Shown here: positions 1 to 9,084 of the stretch, piece after piece | How positions within the stretch are numbered: position 1 is the first letter of the stretch | Layout: every line of letters begins with the position of its first letter | Source of the DNA: Intestinicryptomonas porci | GTDB taxonomy: Bacteria > Verrucomicrobiota > Verrucomicrobiia > Opitutales > Intestinicryptomonadaceae | Assembly (NCBI RefSeq): GCF_033971905.1 | Contig: NZ_JALBUT010000006.1 | Span: forward strand, 1-64,000 | Length of the DNA stretch: 64,000 bases | Direction of reading: 5' to 3' | Translations under genes and position numbers: made by a program | Notes under the pieces: generated by a model | Databases searched by the model: none | What the model was told of the DNA's origin: nothing | What the model saw: only the letters and a program-made list of their open reading frames with translations

Positions 1-190
1 CCGTCTTGTTTGTATTCCAACCTCGCAAAAAAGTCTCGACCTTTTCGCCAACTTCGTATTACTCTATAAAAACTAAACAGCATCAGAGGCATTGTAGGAC
101 TTCCGTCCTCTTTGCCTCCATTTTTTTCTACTTCTTCTACCCTCATCCCACTACCTTTGACGATGAGCGCATCTGCTTCTTCCCAAAGAA

Positions 191-420
191 GCGGTTATAA
201 CAGATAGGAAGTCTCCATATCTGGAAACGATTGTAAGATACAAAGGCATTCCCGACTGTCTTGATAACGGCTTCGAGCAGAAAAAACTCGCCCCAACATG
301 GCGCAGAATGTGCGCCTGCATACTAAAAAACGATTATCTGTGCGCAAGTCTCAGCTTTTCGCAAACGAAACGCAACAGGAGCGGATGAGAGAATTGATGA
401 AAAAATATATAAATTTATGA
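191..420 (+). pseudogene. ibrA: ibrA-like (DUF3440, PAPS reductase superfamily) 3' remnant, frameshifted
   Basis: Only the C-terminal part of an IbrA-type protein can be read. IbrA proteins are PAPS-reductase-superfamily enzymes that occur paired with the ParB-like IbrB; their biochemical role is not settled. In one frame I read YLETIVRYKGIPDCLDNG, then LAPTWRRMCACILKNDYL and CASLSFSQTK, ending at a stop at 386-388. The expected tail QQERMRELMKKYINL continues in the next frame from about 370 and stops at 418-420, so a one-base frameshift lies near 365-376. The repaired stop overlaps the ibrB start as ATGA at 417-420, the usual arrangement of a coupled pair. No further IbrA sequence could be read in 1-190, so the 5' part is lost or unrecognisable; nothing else was supportable in that stretch. 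The family call is from memory of the conserved C-terminal block. Confidence 0.65.
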
Positions 421-822
421 ATAAGCCATTTATAAGCCCCGTATATAACATAAAGCGCATACCGCTTGAAAAAAATACAGGCAAACGCCTATAACCCCAA
501 CAAAGTCGCGCCTCCTGAAATGAAGCTGCTCTACGACTCCATAAAAGAGGACGGATATACCCAGCCCATCGTTTGCTACCACATAAAAGACAAAGATGTT
601 TACGAGGTCGTGGACGGCTTTCATCGCTACATGATAATGAAGACCTACAATGACATTTACGAACGCGAAGGAGATTGCCTGACCGTGACGACAATAGACA
701 GACCCATAAGCGACAGAATGGCGTCAACCATAAGGCACAACAGGGCTCGCGGCTCCCACGATGCCGACCTTATGAGCAATATAGTCGCCGAGCTTGTCGA
801 AATGGGAAAAAGCGGGAATTAA
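417..822 (+). pseudogene. ibrB: ibrB-like ParB/Srx-domain gene, frameshifted and truncated
   Basis: ParB-like nuclease-fold protein of the IbrB type, normally partner of IbrA. The ATG at 417 opens MNKPFISPVYNIKRIPLEK, then the frame is lost in a run of seven A at 469-475. Removing one A continues into IQANAYNPNKVAPPEM, the conserved start of the ParB fold, followed by EDGYTQPIV, the VDGFHRY motif (the ParB GxHR-like signature) and MASTIRHNRARG. The downstream part alone is open from a TTG at 466 (118 codons). The protein stops at GKSGN, well before the usual family C-terminus, only 13 bp from the 3' end of the convergent glycosidase pseudogene, which suggests a deletion junction. It is probably inactive; rescue by slippage on the A7 run cannot be excluded. 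Confidence 0.75.
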
Positions 823-835
823 AATGGAATATTAT

Positions 836-3271
836 CTATTTATCCTCGACAAGGCGGAGGTAGTATAGCCCCGGGTTCGGAGTTCCCTTGTCAGCCTCGA
901 ATTTCACTACAACTTCGTCGCTTTCCGTTAAAAATGATTCCGGAATTGGCATTTCGATTTCAAAGAAACTGCGTTCGCCGTTTTGAGGAACGGGAGAAAA
1001 ATTTTCCTTAAAGACTTTGCCGTTTATTGAAATGGTACATTTTCTATATGAATCTTCTGCCGTAAAGCGCATTCTAAGTGCAACGTTCTTTTTTCCCTTC
1101 CTTTCCAAAAGGTAGCTGAACCATCCGCTAATCCATGAATCCACGTATTTTTCGCCGTTATATTCGCCTTTGCCGAACGACCCTTTCAAAACGTGCCCCG
1201 CGTCGCTTTGCTGTTCGCCCGTTGCGACAAAATCAAGCGTGCGTTTTTCCAACTCCTGCTTTGCGTTTTCGATTTCCTGCATCTTGTTTTTGTGCTCCTG
1301 CCAGCGTACCTTTGAGGGCTGGAACCAATATAGCATATAGCGGGCTTCGTGTATTTTAAAGAACAGCTGCAATATTAGATTGGCGTATTTTTTATCGGCA
1401 TAGACGTTTTCATCTATCTTAAATTCCAATTTTGAGATGTCGCAAGGGCGGATTTTTTCAAGGAGGTTTTCCCTGTCTCCCAAGAGAATCGGGGCGTAGA
1501 GCAAATTCCACTGTTTGCCTATTCCGAGAGCATGGTCCATTCTGCCCTCTTCAGCGAACTGGCGCACAAGCTCTTCGCGGCTCGCAATCGCTCCAAGCGA
1601 GACAGGGCCGTAAGTAAAAGCAACATAATCTTCATTTGATGGGCATGCCTGCAAGGAAAGCTCCATCGGCATCGAGACTGAAATTTTGTCGCCCTTTTTC
1701 CAGTTGCGGGTTATCTTCAAGTATCCTGATGTTTCTTAGCCTGATTTTTTCCCGTTTACGAATACCTCAAAATTTTTGCACCATGACGGCTTCCTCACCG
1801 CGATGGAATACATGCCTGATTTCTCGACAACAATTTCGCTTTTTGGTTCGTACGGAAATTTAGTCGTCTGCCTTACCGCAAACTTTTTGTTTTTCAGCGC
1901 GCTTTCCACAAAGAGGTTCACAAAAAGCGTGTCTTTATCGTGCGTATAAATGAAGTGGGCGTACTTACCGTGGTTTTCCATTCCCGTCCCCACGCAACAC
2001 CACATGCCCTTGTTTACCTGCGAGTACATTCTGTAATGCATCGGGCGCACGCTCGTAAAATAGACATATCCGCCCGTTCTCGGATTTTGGGTGGAAAGGA
2101 TGTGGTTTAGCATCGCCTTTTCGTAGAAGTCCGCGTATTTGGCGTCATGGGTGTCGGCGAAAAGCATTTCCGAAAGCTTTAACATATTGTTTGTGTTGCA
2201 ACTTTCCGGCCCGTCTGTGCGCTCGATATAGCGCATCCCTTGATCCTGATGCAAGAAATGTTCGTCAACGCTGTTGCCGCCAAAAGAGAGCGTCCTGTTT
2301 TCGACAACGTCCGTCCAGAAATTGCGCGCGCTCAAATTGTATTTCGACATCAGACCTGCGTCTTCGGAATTTTTGTCAAGCTGAGAAATACGCTCAAAGC
2401 CGATGTATTTCGGAACCTGGGTGTTGGCGTGTTTTCCGCTTAAAAAGTCGCGGTTAAGAGTCTGCATTCCGTCGATGAATTCGATTTGCGAATAGCGTTT
2501 GGCGGCGTCCAAATACTTTTGCTCACCAAAAATTTTATAGGCGTCGGCATAGACTTCGTTCATTCCACCGTGCTCGATTTTTAGCAAATCCTGAAGCTGT
2601 TTGTCGCTTAGGTTGGAGACCAAATTTATGCCCCAGTCGCAAAGTTTTTTAAAGCATTTTTTTGCCTTTTCGTTCCCAGCGTAAATGTAGGCGTCGCGAA
2701 GCCCCGCGTACATTTTGTGGATTACATAAAAAGGAACGGCGCCGTAAAAATCACGGCCTTCCGCCTTGTAGGCAAAAGTCGGATTCCCGTTATAAATGTT
2801 TATCCACATTTCGTTGTGGGGCATTCCGCCTGCATAACCATACATTCCGCTTTTGTCGCCATCAAAAATCGATTGCGCCTTGTCTATCATGTCAACCATG
2901 TAATTTAAGCGCGACAAAAGCTCTGCCTTAATTTTTTTATCGCCCGACGAAGCGTACCCGAACGCCAACGCCGAAAGGTAATGCCCCGCGATATGCCCGT
3001 CCAAACGAAAGTCCCCCTCCGCCCAGTTGCGGAAATTAGGATGGCGTTTTTCCCAGTCGGCAAAGCCCGCCTGGCGCATAATGGGGGTTAGCAGGCGATT
3101 GTGGTCATATTCCATTAAAAGCCTGTTGTTGATTTGCATGGCGTTTTTAAAAATCCCGCCGCCCAAGCTGACCTCGCATAAATCGAAATGCTGCGGATAC
3201 AGCCTGCTTTGCTAAAAAGCGTCAAAAGGAAAAGATACCAAAAGCAACAAAAGCGGAAATATTTTTTTCAT
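836..3271 (-). pseudogene. GH127-type beta-L-arabinofuranosidase gene with two in-frame stops
   Basis: The family (GH127/GH146, DUF1680) removes beta-L-arabinofuranose from plant glycans. One continuous frame of 812 codons runs from ATG 3271 to TAG 836. It is broken by TAG at 3214-3212, right after the signal peptide MKKIFPLLLLLVSFPFDAF, and by TAA at 1738-1736, inside VNGKKSG-stop-ETSGYLKI; a CAA to TAA change would explain the latter. The catalytic region lies between the stops and keeps the expected residues: SVDEHF (acid/base candidate), ESCNTNN (metal Glu and Cys) and MWCCVGTGMENHG (Cys pair with the nucleophile). The C-terminal beta domains are readable after the second stop. Apart from the stops no frameshift is seen, so inactivation looks recent. 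The neighbouring ibrAB remnants are also broken. Confidence 0.85.
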
Positions 3272-3395
3272 GACCTTATTATAAACGAACTTTTTGCGCC
3301 GCGCCAAACGCTTGCAATATTACAGTGAAGCAAGCGACACCTAATCCGCGCAAAATATGCCGCTTGGCGCGCGGAAACATTTCCACAAAAAAAGC

Positions 3396-3428
3396 TTGAC
3401 GCAGGCATTATAGGGTATAGGGGTATAT
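3396..3428 (+). promoter_or_regulatory. candidate promoter/CsoR operator of the metal-export operon
   Basis: A TTGACG at 3396-3401 lies just upstream of two direct GGGTATA-type half-sites (3413-3419 and 3420-3427, the second GGGGTATA), ending 7 bp before the csoR ATG. G-rich GGGTAT elements resemble half-sites of CsoR boxes, and CsoR genes are normally autoregulated. No good -10 at the right spacing is seen, so the promoter part is weaker than the operator part. Confidence 0.4.
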
Positions 3429-3434
3429 CGTATT

Positions 3435-3725
3435 ATGAAAAACAAAAAAATTGCGCCACATTGCAGAAGCGAAAGCGAAAAAAAACAGCTGTGCCTGCGC
3501 CTCAAACGGATAGAGGGGCAGGTCCGCGGAATACAAAGAATGATAGAAGAAGACGAGCAGTGCATTGATATTCTCCGCCAAATATCGTCGATATCGGGCG
3601 CGCTGCACGGGGTCTGGACAAGCGTCATTGCAAGCCATTTGAAAGTCTGCATAAAAAATTCCCTGCAACACAAGGACGAAACGCTTGTCGATGAACTTGT
3701 GGAATATTTAAAAAAAGTGAGATAA
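3435..3725 (+). CDS. csoR: CsoR/RcnR-family metal-sensing repressor
   Basis: Small all-helical DNA-binding repressor (DUF156 family) that releases DNA when it binds metal, classically Cu(I) for CsoR. The 96 residues match the family length. The conserved helix LKRIEGQVRGIQRM is present, and the Cys-His-Cys ligand set of copper sensors is visible as Cys43 (EQC), His68 (ASH) and Cys72 (KVC); nickel/cobalt RcnR members carry a different set. The next gene, a metal P-type ATPase, starts 2 bp downstream, so this is a two-gene sensing and export operon. G-rich half-sites immediately upstream suggest autorepression. No Shine-Dalgarno is seen before the ATG. Copper is the likeliest signal, but the metal is inferred. 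Confidence 0.88.
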   Translation: MKNKKIAPHCRSESEKKQLCLRLKRIEGQVRGIQRMIEEDEQCIDILRQISSISGALHGVWTSVIASHLKVCIKNSLQHKDETLVDELVEYLKKVR

Positions 3726-3727
3726 TT

Positions 3728-5761
3728 ATGGGATGCTGCTGCCATCATAAAGAAGAAGAACCGCATAAATGCTGCCAAAGCGGCGTAAAACACTTACATG
3801 AATGCGGATGCAAACACAAAGAAAAACACGAATGCGAAAGCCATCAATGCGGATGCGGCAAAAAAAGCAAAAGCTTTTTAAGCGAAAAATCAAGGCTTCT
3901 GATTTCCCTCGCAACGCTCGTTTTGAGTTTTTGCATTTCCCGCGAATGGATTGGTTGGATTCACTTTCCCCTATCCGACCCGTCGTGGATTGCGGTGATA
4001 CTGTGCGGGCTTCCAATCGCAAAATCGGCAAGGGAATCTCTCATTGAAAACGGCAAGATAACCGCACCACTTCTGATTACGACGGCAATGCTTGCGGCGA
4101 TACTCCTTCAATTCATATATTTGGCAAATCCCGAAGCGGCGGGCGGGCATTCCCATTCAAGCTACATTTTCGCGGCGGGAGAAATAGCGTTTTTAATGGC
4201 GCTTGGCGAAATGCTCGAAGAATACACGGTCGGGAAGTCGCGCAAAGGTATTGAAAGGCTCGCGTCTCTTTCGCCTCAAAAGGCACTCCTTAAAAGAGGC
4301 AACGAAACGGTCGAAATTGAAGCCTCCGAGATAAAGCCAAACGACATATTGGTTGTTTTGCCATACTCGGAAATTCCCGCTGACGGCGTGATTTTGGAGG
4401 GTTCGACATCCGTCAACCAGTCAAACTTGACGGGAGAGAGCGTCCCTGTTGAAAAATCGGCGGGAGACAGCGTGCTGGCGGGAACCTTCAACGCGCAAAA
4501 CAGGATTGAAATAAAAGCTCTGAAAGACGCTTCGCAAAGCGCGATAGCAAAAATGATAGCCCTCGTAAAAGAGGCGGAAGGCAAACGTGCCCCAATCGCG
4601 AGGATTGCCGACAAGTGGGCGTCGTACATCGTGCCCGCCGCGATATTGTTTTCAATTTTAACGGGGATGTTTGCGCATTTTGCACTCGGGAAATCCCCCG
4701 TCGAGTCGATTACAAGGGGAGTTACGATTCTTGTCGTGTTCTGCCCGTGCGCCCTCGTCCTCGCAACCCCGACAGCGATTGCGGCAGGCATCGGACTTGC
4801 GGCAAAGCGCGGCATTTTAATAAAAAGCGCAACCGCGCTCGAAGAGCTTGGCAAATGCAAAACATTCGCCTTCGACAAGACAGGGACGCTGACAACGGGC
4901 AAAATAAGCGTCCGAAAAGTCATTGCAAACGCGCCGTTTGGCGAAAGCGACGTTTTAAAGTACGCCTCGTCCGCGGAAGCCTCTTCGACGCACCCGATAG
5001 CGCATACGATATTAAAATTCGCAGAGGAAAAATCCATATTGCCCCTGCCCTCATCAAACCAGAAAGTATTGCCGGGCTTCGGCGTGGAATGCGAGTGCGA
5101 AGGACAAAATGTGTATGTCGGGAAACCAGACACAGACGAACTTAAAAAAATACAGGGCGGCGAATGGCAAACGCTTGCAGTTGTAAAAGCAGGCGGCAAA
5201 ACGCTCGGATACATCGCGTTTGAAGACAATTTAAAAGAAAACGCCGCAGAAGCCGTAAAAAGCATTTTAAAAAGCGCAGACTGCGTGATGCTAACAGGCG
5301 ACAATGAAAAATCCGCCGAAAAAACCGCGAATCTTGCAGGCATAAAGACTTTTTACGCCAACATGCTCCCCGACGGCAAATTGAAAGCGATTGAAGAGCT
5401 GAAAAAGAACGGTAAAGTCTGCATGGTAGGCGACGGCGTAAACGACGCCCCGAGCCTCGCATACGCGGACTGCTCCATATCGATGGGAAACCTCGGCTCC
5501 GACATCGCGCTTGAAAATGCGGAAATAATAATAATGAATGACAATCTTGCAAGCATTCCAAAAATATTTGCGCTGTCAAAAAGAGTAATTTTAACTATAA
5601 AAACAAACATAACGATTTCAATGTCGGTGAACATCCTTGCGGTAATCCTCGCAGCCTACGGAATACTTAACCCCGTGACGGGAGCGATATGGCACAATTT
5701 GGCATCCGTAATGGTTGTTTTAAATTCGGCGAGAATACTCAATTCAAGCAAAAACTCCTAA
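3728..5761 (+). CDS. heavy-metal translocating P1B-type ATPase with Cys/His-rich N-terminus
   Basis: Inner-membrane pump that exports soft metal ions using ATP. The family landmarks are all present: TGES near residue 234, CPC in the transport helix at 339-341, phosphorylated Asp383 in DKTGTLT, the THPIA HP motif and GDGVNDAP near 567. Instead of a folded HMA domain, the first 45 residues hold ten Cys and eight His (CCCHH, HKCC, HECGCKH, HQCGCG), a likely metal-binding tail. The last membrane segment reads HNLASVMVVLNSARIL, which lacks the MxxSS signature of classical Cu(I) pumps and the DxG of Zn/Cd pumps, so the ion is not certain. Copper is favoured only by the CsoR-type gene 2 bp upstream. 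Length (677) is normal for a pump without HMA domains. Confidence 0.9.
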   Translation: MGCCCHHKEEEPHKCCQSGVKHLHECGCKHKEKHECESHQCGCGKKSKSFLSEKSRLLISLATLVLSFCISREWIGWIHFPLSDPSWIAVILCGLPIAKSARESLIENGKITAPLLITTAMLAAILLQFIYLANPEAAGGHSHSSYIFAAGEIAFLMALGEMLEEYTVGKSRKGIERLASLSPQKALLKRGNETVEIEASEIKPNDILVVLPYSEIPADGVILEGSTSVNQSNLTGESVPVEKSAGDSVLAGTFNAQNRIEIKALKDASQSAIAKMIALVKEAEGKRAPIARIADKWASYIVPAAILFSILTGMFAHFALGKSPVESITRGVTILVVFCPCALVLATPTAIAAGIGLAAKRGILIKSATALEELGKCKTFAFDKTGTLTTGKISVRKVIANAPFGESDVLKYASSAEASSTHPIAHTILKFAEEKSILPLPSSNQKVLPGFGVECECEGQNVYVGKPDTDELKKIQGGEWQTLAVVKAGGKTLGYIAFEDNLKENAAEAVKSILKSADCVMLTGDNEKSAEKTANLAGIKTFYANMLPDGKLKAIEELKKNGKVCMVGDGVNDAPSLAYADCSISMGNLGSDIALENAEIIIMNDNLASIPKIFALSKRVILTIKTNITISMSVNILAVILAAYGILNPVTGAIWHNLASVMVVLNSARILNSSKNS

Positions 5762-5768
5762 AAAAGCA

Positions 5769-5797
5769 TTGACATATTTTCAATATTTATTTTAAAT
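5769..5797 (+). promoter_or_regulatory. candidate promoter of the TRL lipoprotein gene
   Basis: TTGACA at 5769-5774, 17 bp before a weak TTAAAT -10 at 5792-5797, in AT-rich DNA about 70 bp upstream of the lipoprotein start. The -35 is perfect but the -10 is poor. Confidence 0.35.
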
Positions 5798-5868
5798 CTT
5801 AACATAAAAGCATATTGCTTCATATAAAATGAATTTATGGCTTAAAAACCCTAAAATATAAAATAAAC

Positions 5869-6180
5869 ATGAAAAAAATTATCCTTCCAATGATTGCGGG
5901 TCTTATGCTTACAGGATGCGCATCCCTTCAACCAAACGGCATGGCTTTCACAGACGTGCAAATTCCCGTAACGGCGACATCGTCTTCCCTTGACGTTTCT
6001 AAAATGAAGGTTGGCAAATCTTCCTGCAAAACGATCATGTCTCTCGTTGCCCGCGGAGACGCAAGCATTGCCGCAGCGGTTAAAAACGGCAACATCAAAA
6101 CCATACATGCCGTTGACTGGAAAGTTAAAAACATATGCGGCATAATCGGCGAATACGAATGTATCGTTTACGGAGAATAA
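5869..6180 (+). CDS. TRL-family small lipoprotein
   Basis: A 103-residue protein of the TRL-like family (first noted at tRNA-linked loci; molecular role unknown). A lipoprotein signal peptide ends in LMLTGC with Cys17 as the lipidation site. Family hallmarks follow: a TDVQIPV segment, KVGKSSC, ARGDASIAAAVKNG and IKTIHAVDWK, ending in CIVYGE. It stands alone, with its own candidate promoter and a strong terminator, between the metal pump and the permease. No Shine-Dalgarno is visible. Likely membrane-anchored on the periplasmic side. Confidence 0.8.
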   Translation: MKKIILPMIAGLMLTGCASLQPNGMAFTDVQIPVTATSSSLDVSKMKVGKSSCKTIMSLVARGDASIAAAVKNGNIKTIHAVDWKVKNICGIIGEYECIVYGE

Positions 6181-6201
6181 TTTAAAATTTAAATCGCACG
6201 C

Positions 6202-6233
6202 AAGCGCGCCTAAAATTTTGGCGCGCTTTTTTT
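6202..6233 (+). terminator. intrinsic terminator after the TRL lipoprotein gene
   Basis: AAGCGCGCC and GGCGCGCTT form a GC-rich stem around a TAAAATTTT loop, followed by a run of T. Confidence 0.9.
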
Positions 6234-6298
6234 GGATTTTAAGTTGCCACGCCAGAATAAAAAAACAATAGTTTCGGCAATGAACAATAGTTTCGACA

Positions 6299-7621
6299 AT
6301 GAATTTTTTAGACAGATTTTTTGAAATTTCAAAACGCAATTCGACGGTAAAAACCGAAATTACCGCAGGATTTACGACATTTGCCGCAATGTCTTACATT
6401 CTGGCGGTAAATCCCGCAATCCTCTCGAGCACGGGAATGGAAGCCGCAGGGCTTATTACCGTAACCGCGATTGCCGCCATAATATCGTCAATCGCAATGG
6501 GGCTTTATTCAAACCTGCCGATTGCCGCCGCCCCCGCAATGGGGACAAACACCTACTTCGCGGTCATAATTTGCGCCGGAATGGGGCTTACATGGCAGCA
6601 GGCATTGTCGGTGACCTTTTATAACGGCATAGTGTTTTTGCTGATTTCAATATGCGGAGTGCGGGAAAAAATCATAAAATCCCTTCCAAACGCTCTTAAA
6701 ATTTCGCTCCAATGCGGCATCGGGCTTTTCATTGCGTTCATGGGCTTGCAGCATTCGGGCATAATTTCAAAAAACGACGCCACCTTCGTTGCCCTCGGCA
6801 ATTTGGACACTCCGCAAGTATGGCTTACCCTGCTCGGCTTTGCGGCAATGGCGTCCATGATTGCCAAAAAAGTGCGCGGCGCGATTATCTATTCCATTCT
6901 CGCGATAACCGCCATCGCATTCTTCGTGCCCGATGCAGACGGAGTCCCCCTCGCGAAAATGCCCGAGAAAATCGTGTCGCTTCCAAATTCAATATCGCAA
7001 ACTTTCTGCGCGCTCGATTTTGCCTATCCGTTCAGGGACATCAGAACTTCTCTTCCCGTAATATTCACCCTGCTTTTGCTCGACTTGTTCGACACCATCG
7101 GGACAGTTGTGGCGCTCTGCAAAAGAATGGAATCTGCAAATCACTGCGGCGAGCCGAAATCGCTATCAAAAGCCTTGGTTGTCGATTCTTCCTCGACGAT
7201 AATGGGCGCGCTGCTTGGCACGTCAACAGTGACATGCTTCGTGGAATCTGCGTCAGGAATAGAAGACGGCGGACGCACGGGGCTTGTTTCAATCATAACC
7301 GGCATTTGCTTTGCCGCCGCGCTTTTCTTTACGCCAATAATCTCGTCAATACCCGCTTTTGTAACAGCCCCTGCGCTGATTTTGGTGGGCATAATGATGA
7401 TGTCGGGCATCGGCTCGCTGAACACAAAAGACCCCGCGGAGCATATGCCGGCAATATTCTGCATGATGATGATTATGCTTTCATTCAGCATAACCAAAGG
7501 CTTCGCATTCGGCGTCATAATGTATGTTTTAATGATGGCAGCTTCATCAAGAATAAAAAAGATAAGCGCGCCCACCTGGGGATTGTTTGCCGTAATGTGC
7601 CTGTTTTTATTCGCAATTTAA
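6299..7621 (+). CDS. NCS2-family purine/xanthine permease (AzgA type)
   Basis: Inner-membrane nucleobase:cation symporter of the AzgA-like branch, which imports adenine, guanine or hypoxanthine. The 440 residues match the family. The N-terminus (FFEISKRNSTVKTEITAG FT) and the following segment AAMSYILAVNPAILSSTGM are characteristic, as are PAMGTNTYF and the GTSTVTCFVESASGIEDGG RTG block that contains substrate- and ion-binding positions. About 12-14 hydrophobic segments are evident. There are no purine-salvage genes next to it, so the exact base is unknown. It ends in a bidirectional terminator shared with the convergent mscS-type gene. Confidence 0.9.
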   Translation: MNFLDRFFEISKRNSTVKTEITAGFTTFAAMSYILAVNPAILSSTGMEAAGLITVTAIAAIISSIAMGLYSNLPIAAAPAMGTNTYFAVIICAGMGLTWQQALSVTFYNGIVFLLISICGVREKIIKSLPNALKISLQCGIGLFIAFMGLQHSGIISKNDATFVALGNLDTPQVWLTLLGFAAMASMIAKKVRGAIIYSILAITAIAFFVPDADGVPLAKMPEKIVSLPNSISQTFCALDFAYPFRDIRTSLPVIFTLLLLDLFDTIGTVVALCKRMESANHCGEPKSLSKALVVDSSSTIMGALLGTSTVTCFVESASGIEDGGRTGLVSIITGICFAAALFFTPIISSIPAFVTAPALILVGIMMMSGIGSLNTKDPAEHMPAIFCMMMIMLSFSITKGFAFGVIMYVLMMAASSRIKKISAPTWGLFAVMCLFLFAI

Positions 7622-7622
7622 C

Positions 7623-7655
7623 AAAAAAATCCCGCTTTTTTCAGGCGGGATTTTT
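7623..7655. terminator. bidirectional terminator between convergent permease and MscS genes
   Basis: AAAAATCCCGC (7625-7635) pairs with GCGGGATTTTT (7645-7655); A and T tracts on both sides make it functional in either direction. Confidence 0.9.
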
Positions 7656-7658
7656 CAT

Positions 7659-8984
7659 TTAAGAATGCTTTTTTGTGTTGTCTTCCTCTATGTAAATCGA
7701 AGTGGACGGGAAGGCAAATGAAAGCCCACACTCATGGGCAAGCCTCATTATGCCCAAATTGACGCGCGTCTGAACGTCGGCATAGTTCGCATAGTCTATT
7801 TCCTTTGTGTAATATACCAAAGATATATCCAAAGACGAGCTTCCGAAATTCAAAAATTCAGCCCTTGCCCCGTTATTGGCGGCAACTCCGTCCGTATTTA
7901 AAACCAAACTGCGGAGTTTCGGCAAAAATTCCGAAATCTGCTCGGGAGTGGAAGAATACGTAAAGCCCAAAACCTGATTAACCTTGCGAACAGGCATTTT
8001 CGACATGTTCTCAACGCTGTCTTTTGCAAGAATTGAATTTGGTATTGTAACCATCGTGTTTGAGAAAGTCTTGATTCGCGTCGAACGAAAGCCTATGGCG
8101 TCAACATTTCCCTCGCAACAGGAAGTCTTGACCCAGTCCCCCACGATGAAAGGTCTGTCCAAAATAATGGACACCGAACCAAAGAAATTGGCGATTGTGT
8201 CCTGAGAGGCGAAAGCCAGCGCCATTCCGCCTATTCCCAAAGATGCGACTATCGTGTTAACATTCACTCCACAATTCGTAAGGATTGACAAAACCGCAAT
8301 CACCACGATGAAAAATTTTACAACCCTTCTTAAAAATTCCAGCAAATTCACTGTGGATTTCGCAGACTTGCTTTTCAGCTTTTTGTTCGCAACAAAGAAA
8401 AGAGCGTCCGCCAAAATCACAACCGCCCAAAACAAGGCGCACCAAAACAATATCCCTATCGCCCTCGACGTGATTTTTATCACCCCCAAATCGTCGAAGA
8501 GAAACGCGATTGCAAAATATATGCCCAAAACCCACACGACCATGTTCACGGGCTTTCGGATTTTTACAATAAATTCGCCCCAAAACCCGCCTTGTCCATT
8601 TCTGTTTGAGAGCGCCAAAAGCCGCGCGAACAGAAAATTAAACAAATACTTTAAAATCACAAAAGTGAAAAAAAGAATCAGGGCGGAAACGACATACCTG
8701 ACAAGCGCAATTCCAAAACATTCGCGCTTTAAAAAGCCGCCGAGCGCGGGAGATTTTGACTCAACCAAATCCAAGCCCCTGTTTAAAAAGCTCTGCATGT
8801 GCTCGACCGTTTCTATCGCGCTTTGGTCTATCTGCTCCTGCCTGCGCCTATGCTCAAGCTCCTCTTCGGAAAGCTTTGTTTCAGCCTCCGCCAAAGGCGC
8901 ATTACTTGGCTCGGCATTTTGAGCGTACAATCCCGACTGAAAAAAAACAACAAGAGCAATAACTGCGTACTTAAAAAATTTCAT
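7659..8984 (-). CDS. MscS-family mechanosensitive channel
   Basis: Small-conductance mechanosensitive channel that releases solutes during hypo-osmotic shock. The 441-residue protein has a signal peptide (FFKYAVIALVVFFQSGLYA), an acidic linker, several hydrophobic helices and the pore-lining region TIVASLGIGGMALAFASQDT, the Gly/Ala-packed TM3 of MscS. The beta domain (FGSVSIILDRPFIVGDWV) and the C-terminal cytoplasmic cage follow. It is longer than E. coli MscS (286) because of an extra N-terminal part, as in YbdG/YnaI-like members. It is a single gene, convergent with the permease; its start lacks a Shine-Dalgarno. Confidence 0.92.
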   Translation of the reverse strand: MKFFKYAVIALVVFFQSGLYAQNAEPSNAPLAEAETKLSEEELEHRRRQEQIDQSAIETVEHMQSFLNRGLDLVESKSPALGGFLKRECFGIALVRYVVSALILFFTFVILKYLFNFLFARLLALSNRNGQGGFWGEFIVKIRKPVNMVVWVLGIYFAIAFLFDDLGVIKITSRAIGILFWCALFWAVVILADALFFVANKKLKSKSAKSTVNLLEFLRRVVKFFIVVIAVLSILTNCGVNVNTIVASLGIGGMALAFASQDTIANFFGSVSIILDRPFIVGDWVKTSCCEGNVDAIGFRSTRIKTFSNTMVTIPNSILAKDSVENMSKMPVRKVNQVLGFTYSSTPEQISEFLPKLRSLVLNTDGVAANNGARAEFLNFGSSSLDISLVYYTKEIDYANYADVQTRVNLGIMRLAHECGLSFAFPSTSIYIEEDNTKKHS

Positions 8985-9084
8985 AAAAATATTATCTTAA
9001 TATGTATTTTCGGTAAATTTTTGTTTAAATGCACCGAAGAAGTAAAGAAAATTTTTTCTTTAAAAATAATATTTAAGACATAAT

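Noticed and set aside
417..480. Programmed +1 frameshift in ibrB at the A7 run
   Set aside because: The partner ibrA is also frameshifted and ibrB is truncated, so decay explains the data better, though slippage is not excluded.
836..3271. Stop codon recoding (Sec/Pyl or suppressed stops) to explain the in-frame TAG and TAA
   Set aside because: Both stops differ, no recoding element is apparent, and TAG ends nadK normally; nonsense mutation is simpler.
4276..5343. 355-codon minus-strand frame opposite the P-type ATPase gene
   Set aside because: Opposite a gene with full catalytic motifs; the shadow protein has no recognisable features.
6712..7662. 316-codon plus-strand frame inside the permease gene
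   Set aside because: Out of frame with the NCS2 permease; Arg/His-rich composition typical of a shadow frame.
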